DNA from: JACVRW01 sp963837445
GTDB taxonomy: Bacteria; Actinomycetota; Thermoleophilia; Solirubrobacterales; Thermoleophilaceae
Assembly (NCBI GenBank): GCA_963837445.1
Contig: CAWINK010000001.1
Span: 124,001-188,000, forward strand
Reading direction: 5' to 3'
Length of the DNA: 64,000 bases
Shown: piece after piece, positions 62,279 to 64,000 of the stretch
Layout of the letters: the number at the start of each line of letters is the position of its first letter
How positions within the stretch are numbered: position 1 is the first letter of the stretch
The notes under the pieces: generated by a model
Database searches by the model: none
What the model was told of the DNA's origin: nothing
What the model saw: the letters and a program-made list of their open reading frames with translations, nothing else
Made by a program: the position numbers and the translations under genes

Positions 62279-63955
62279 CTAGCCGGCGGCGACAGCGGGG
62301 GCGCGACCGAAGGTACGCTCGGCAAACTCAGGCGTGTAGACCCCGTTGGCGACGTCCACCTCGACGCGCTGGGGGTCTCGCTCCCGCGGATCGCCGAGGC
62401 CGCCGCCGCCGGCGAACACCACCTGAACCACGTCCCCGGCCTTCATCTGGCGGACGAAGAGCGCCGGCATCGACTCGGCCTCGGAGGTGCCCGGCTGGAG
62501 CGTGCAACTGGCCAGGCTCGGACCTTCGCCGCCGTCGACCCCCCAGGAACCGAACTTGTAGCCGCCGGAGCGCAGGCCGAGCCGGAAATCGGCCAGAGCG
62601 CGGTACTCGCGCACGAACGCCGGCCCGCCCCGATGTCGACCCGCGCCCGCTGAGTCAGGCACAACCTCGAAGCGCTCGATGGTGAGGGGGTATTCGGTCT
62701 CGATGATCTCGATCGGCTGCGTGGTGCTGATGTGGCAGAACGCGAGGACGAGGGTGGTGCCGTCGCCGTCCGGATGGCCACCGAGCGAGCTGACCATGAG
62801 CTCGTAGTACACCGCCGACTTTCCGGTGCGAGCCTGCGGGAACCCCATCGTCAACGCGCCCGTCCCCTGGCCTCCCGGTGCGATCGCACGCTCCGGTGCG
62901 AGTTGCCCGAGGCACTTCATCACCAGCCCATAGATCAGCTGCATGGTCGGGAAGTAGTTGTTGACCGGGGCGGGGGCTATCGCGTGCGTCACGCGCCCCT
63001 CCGGGTTCGTGAACTCGATGGCGCGGTTCAAGCCGACGTTCACCGGGATCGCCGGATCGAGGAAGCCGACCATTGCCATTACCGCCGCGGCCTCCGCCGA
63101 TTGCGGACGGACATTCACCGGGCCCACCACTTGGGGGTCGCATCCGGAGTAGTCGATGGCGATCCGATCGCCGGTCTTCTTCAGGCTCACGTGGAACCGA
63201 ATCGGCGTCTCGAGATCGGCGCCGTCGCTGTCGAGGAGCCACTCGGCCTCGGCCTCTCCATCCGGGAGCCGTTCGACCTCGCTTTTGAACAGCCGCTCCG
63301 CCCGGTCCTGAAGCGCGCCAAAGCTCTCCAGGACCACATCCAGGCCGTACTCCTCGACGAGCTGGAGCAGACGTGTCGACCCGACGCGAGTGCAGCCGAT
63401 CTGCGCGCGCACATCACCCATCAGCTCATCGGGCGTGCGGCTGTTGGCGCGCATGATCCCGTCGACGTCGGGGTTCAACCCGTCGACGCTCCAGCACCGC
63501 ACGCCAGGAAGCAGCAAGCCTTCGTGAAGAGTCTCGCGCGCCTGGGCGCTCGAGGATCCTGGTGCCATTCCGCCGACATCGGGCTTGTGCGAGATGCTCG
63601 CGGTGAACGCGATTCGCTTCCCGTCGTGGAAGACGGGCGTGATGACCGCGATGTCTGGGAGATGGAACGCCCCGCCGCGATATGGGTCGTTGATGATGTA
63701 GCTGTCCTCGGGCTGCATCTCGTCCCCGTGCTTCTCCAGGATTGCGCGGGTGTGGTAGTGGTACGGGTAGCCGTGCATCGGCATCCCCGCGGCCACGACG
63801 ACCTCGCCATCCGCGTTGAGAACGCATGCGCTGCCGTCGTACGACTCACGGAGGATCGGCGAGTAGCCGCTGTGGAACAGCAGCCACTCCATGTTGTGGA
63901 CGACCTCGTCCATCCGGCTCCGGATGACCTCGAGGGTGATCGGATCGACGCTCAT
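62279..63955 (-). CDS. hyuB: Hydantoinase B/oxoprolinase family protein (HyuB)
   Basis: The 558-residue protein has the HyuB family pattern: DPITLEVIRSRMDEVVHNM, MPMHGYPYHYHTRAI, INDPYRGGAFHLPDIAVITP, DYSGCDPQVVGPVNV and GGGGLGDPRERDP. With HyuA it forms ATP-dependent hydrolases or carboxylases of cyclic amides or ketones, such as 5-oxoprolinase, N-methylhydantoinase and acetone/acetophenone carboxylase. ATG 63955 starts three bases after the upstream stop; GGGAGG lies in the upstream gene end. Confidence 0.93.
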   Translation of the reverse strand: MSVDPITLEVIRSRMDEVVHNMEWLLFHSGYSPILRESYDGSACVLNADGEVVVAAGMPMHGYPYHYHTRAILEKHGDEMQPEDSYIINDPYRGGAFHLPDIAVITPVFHDGKRIAFTASISHKPDVGGMAPGSSSAQARETLHEGLLLPGVRCWSVDGLNPDVDGIMRANSRTPDELMGDVRAQIGCTRVGSTRLLQLVEEYGLDVVLESFGALQDRAERLFKSEVERLPDGEAEAEWLLDSDGADLETPIRFHVSLKKTGDRIAIDYSGCDPQVVGPVNVRPQSAEAAAVMAMVGFLDPAIPVNVGLNRAIEFTNPEGRVTHAIAPAPVNNYFPTMQLIYGLVMKCLGQLAPERAIAPGGQGTGALTMGFPQARTGKSAVYYELMVSSLGGHPDGDGTTLVLAFCHISTTQPIEIIETEYPLTIERFEVVPDSAGAGRHRGGPAFVREYRALADFRLGLRSGGYKFGSWGVDGGEGPSLASCTLQPGTSEAESMPALFVRQMKAGDVVQVVFAGGGGLGDPRERDPQRVEVDVANGVYTPEFAERTFGRAPAVAAG

Positions 63956-63958
63956 CGG

Positions 63959-64000
63959 TTATGCATCCTCCCGTGTCAGAGGCAGGTTGCCGAGTTGGTC
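63959..64000 (-). CDS. hyuA: C-terminal end of the HyuA-type subunit (partial)
   Basis: Thirteen codons reading DQLGNLPLTREDA precede TAA 63961-63959 at the right edge. The position right before hyuB and the short spacing make a HyuA end very probable. The rest is outside the window. Confidence 0.55.
   Translation of the reverse strand, partial: DQLGNLPLTREDA

Overview
This is a very GC-rich, gene-dense actinobacterial window. The gene styles (a secreted protein with the YPILVDP motif, several signal-peptide proteins, many GTG and TTG starts, many ATGA/TGATG overlaps and apparently leaderless promoters) fit the class Thermoleophilia (Solirubrobacterales). That is an inference from protein style, because no rRNA or marker gene is present. 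I found no tRNA, rRNA, CRISPR array or intact insertion sequence.

Region 1-12.6 kb is mixed. It holds the N-terminal part of a large secreted protein running off the left edge, a LuxR-type regulator, a decayed DUF4304 gene, an exported HET-C-like protein, a TetR gene overlapping an unusual alpha/beta-hydrolase/glycosyltransferase fusion, an ANTAR regulator, an operon STAS protein - small Cys-containing protein - fatty acid desaturase - helical protein, and a dimethylargininase/HhH-GPD pair. Region 12.6-22.4 kb holds a PI-PLC-X protein, a RibD-type reductase, a DUF2867 protein, a frameshifted DUF4394/Calx-beta exported protein, a two-gene unit that pairs a MauE-thioredoxin-thioredoxin membrane protein with a Tat-exported protein carrying 30 clustered cysteines, and a membrane protein/histidine kinase/response regulator operon behind a strongly structured intergenic region.

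Region 22.6-33.9 kb has a truncated and an intact SnoaL-like gene, a LysR gene divergent from an NAD-type formate dehydrogenase operon (NuoE-NuoF fusion, ferredoxin-like subunit, molybdopterin subunit with Cys-His active site, FdhD), and then about 2.3 kb of gene debris (truncated RibD-type reductase, headless gene remnant, lipoprotein, unassignable sequence), an MFS exporter and an XdhC-like remnant.

Region 33.9-64 kb is one continuous catabolic island. One part contains alanine dehydrogenase, amidase, FAD amine oxidase, a ThDP decarboxylase-type enzyme, a class III aminotransferase, an agmatinase-type ureohydrolase, an NMT1/Tau-type ABC importer and two aldehyde dehydrogenases; together these can be read as a guanidino/amino acid to C4-acid route. 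The middle part has an HpaB-type flavin monooxygenase, two flavin reductases, UbiX, UbiD and MarR, which suggests decarboxylation and hydroxylation of an aromatic or heteroaromatic acid. The right part (amidase, GatC/AtzG-like small protein, amidohydrolase, 96-aa protein, Rieske ferredoxin, IclR, HyuB, HyuA) suggests hydrolysis of ring or amide bonds. No ring-cleaving dioxygenase is visible, so hydrolytic ring opening is the more likely logic. The substrate is unknown.
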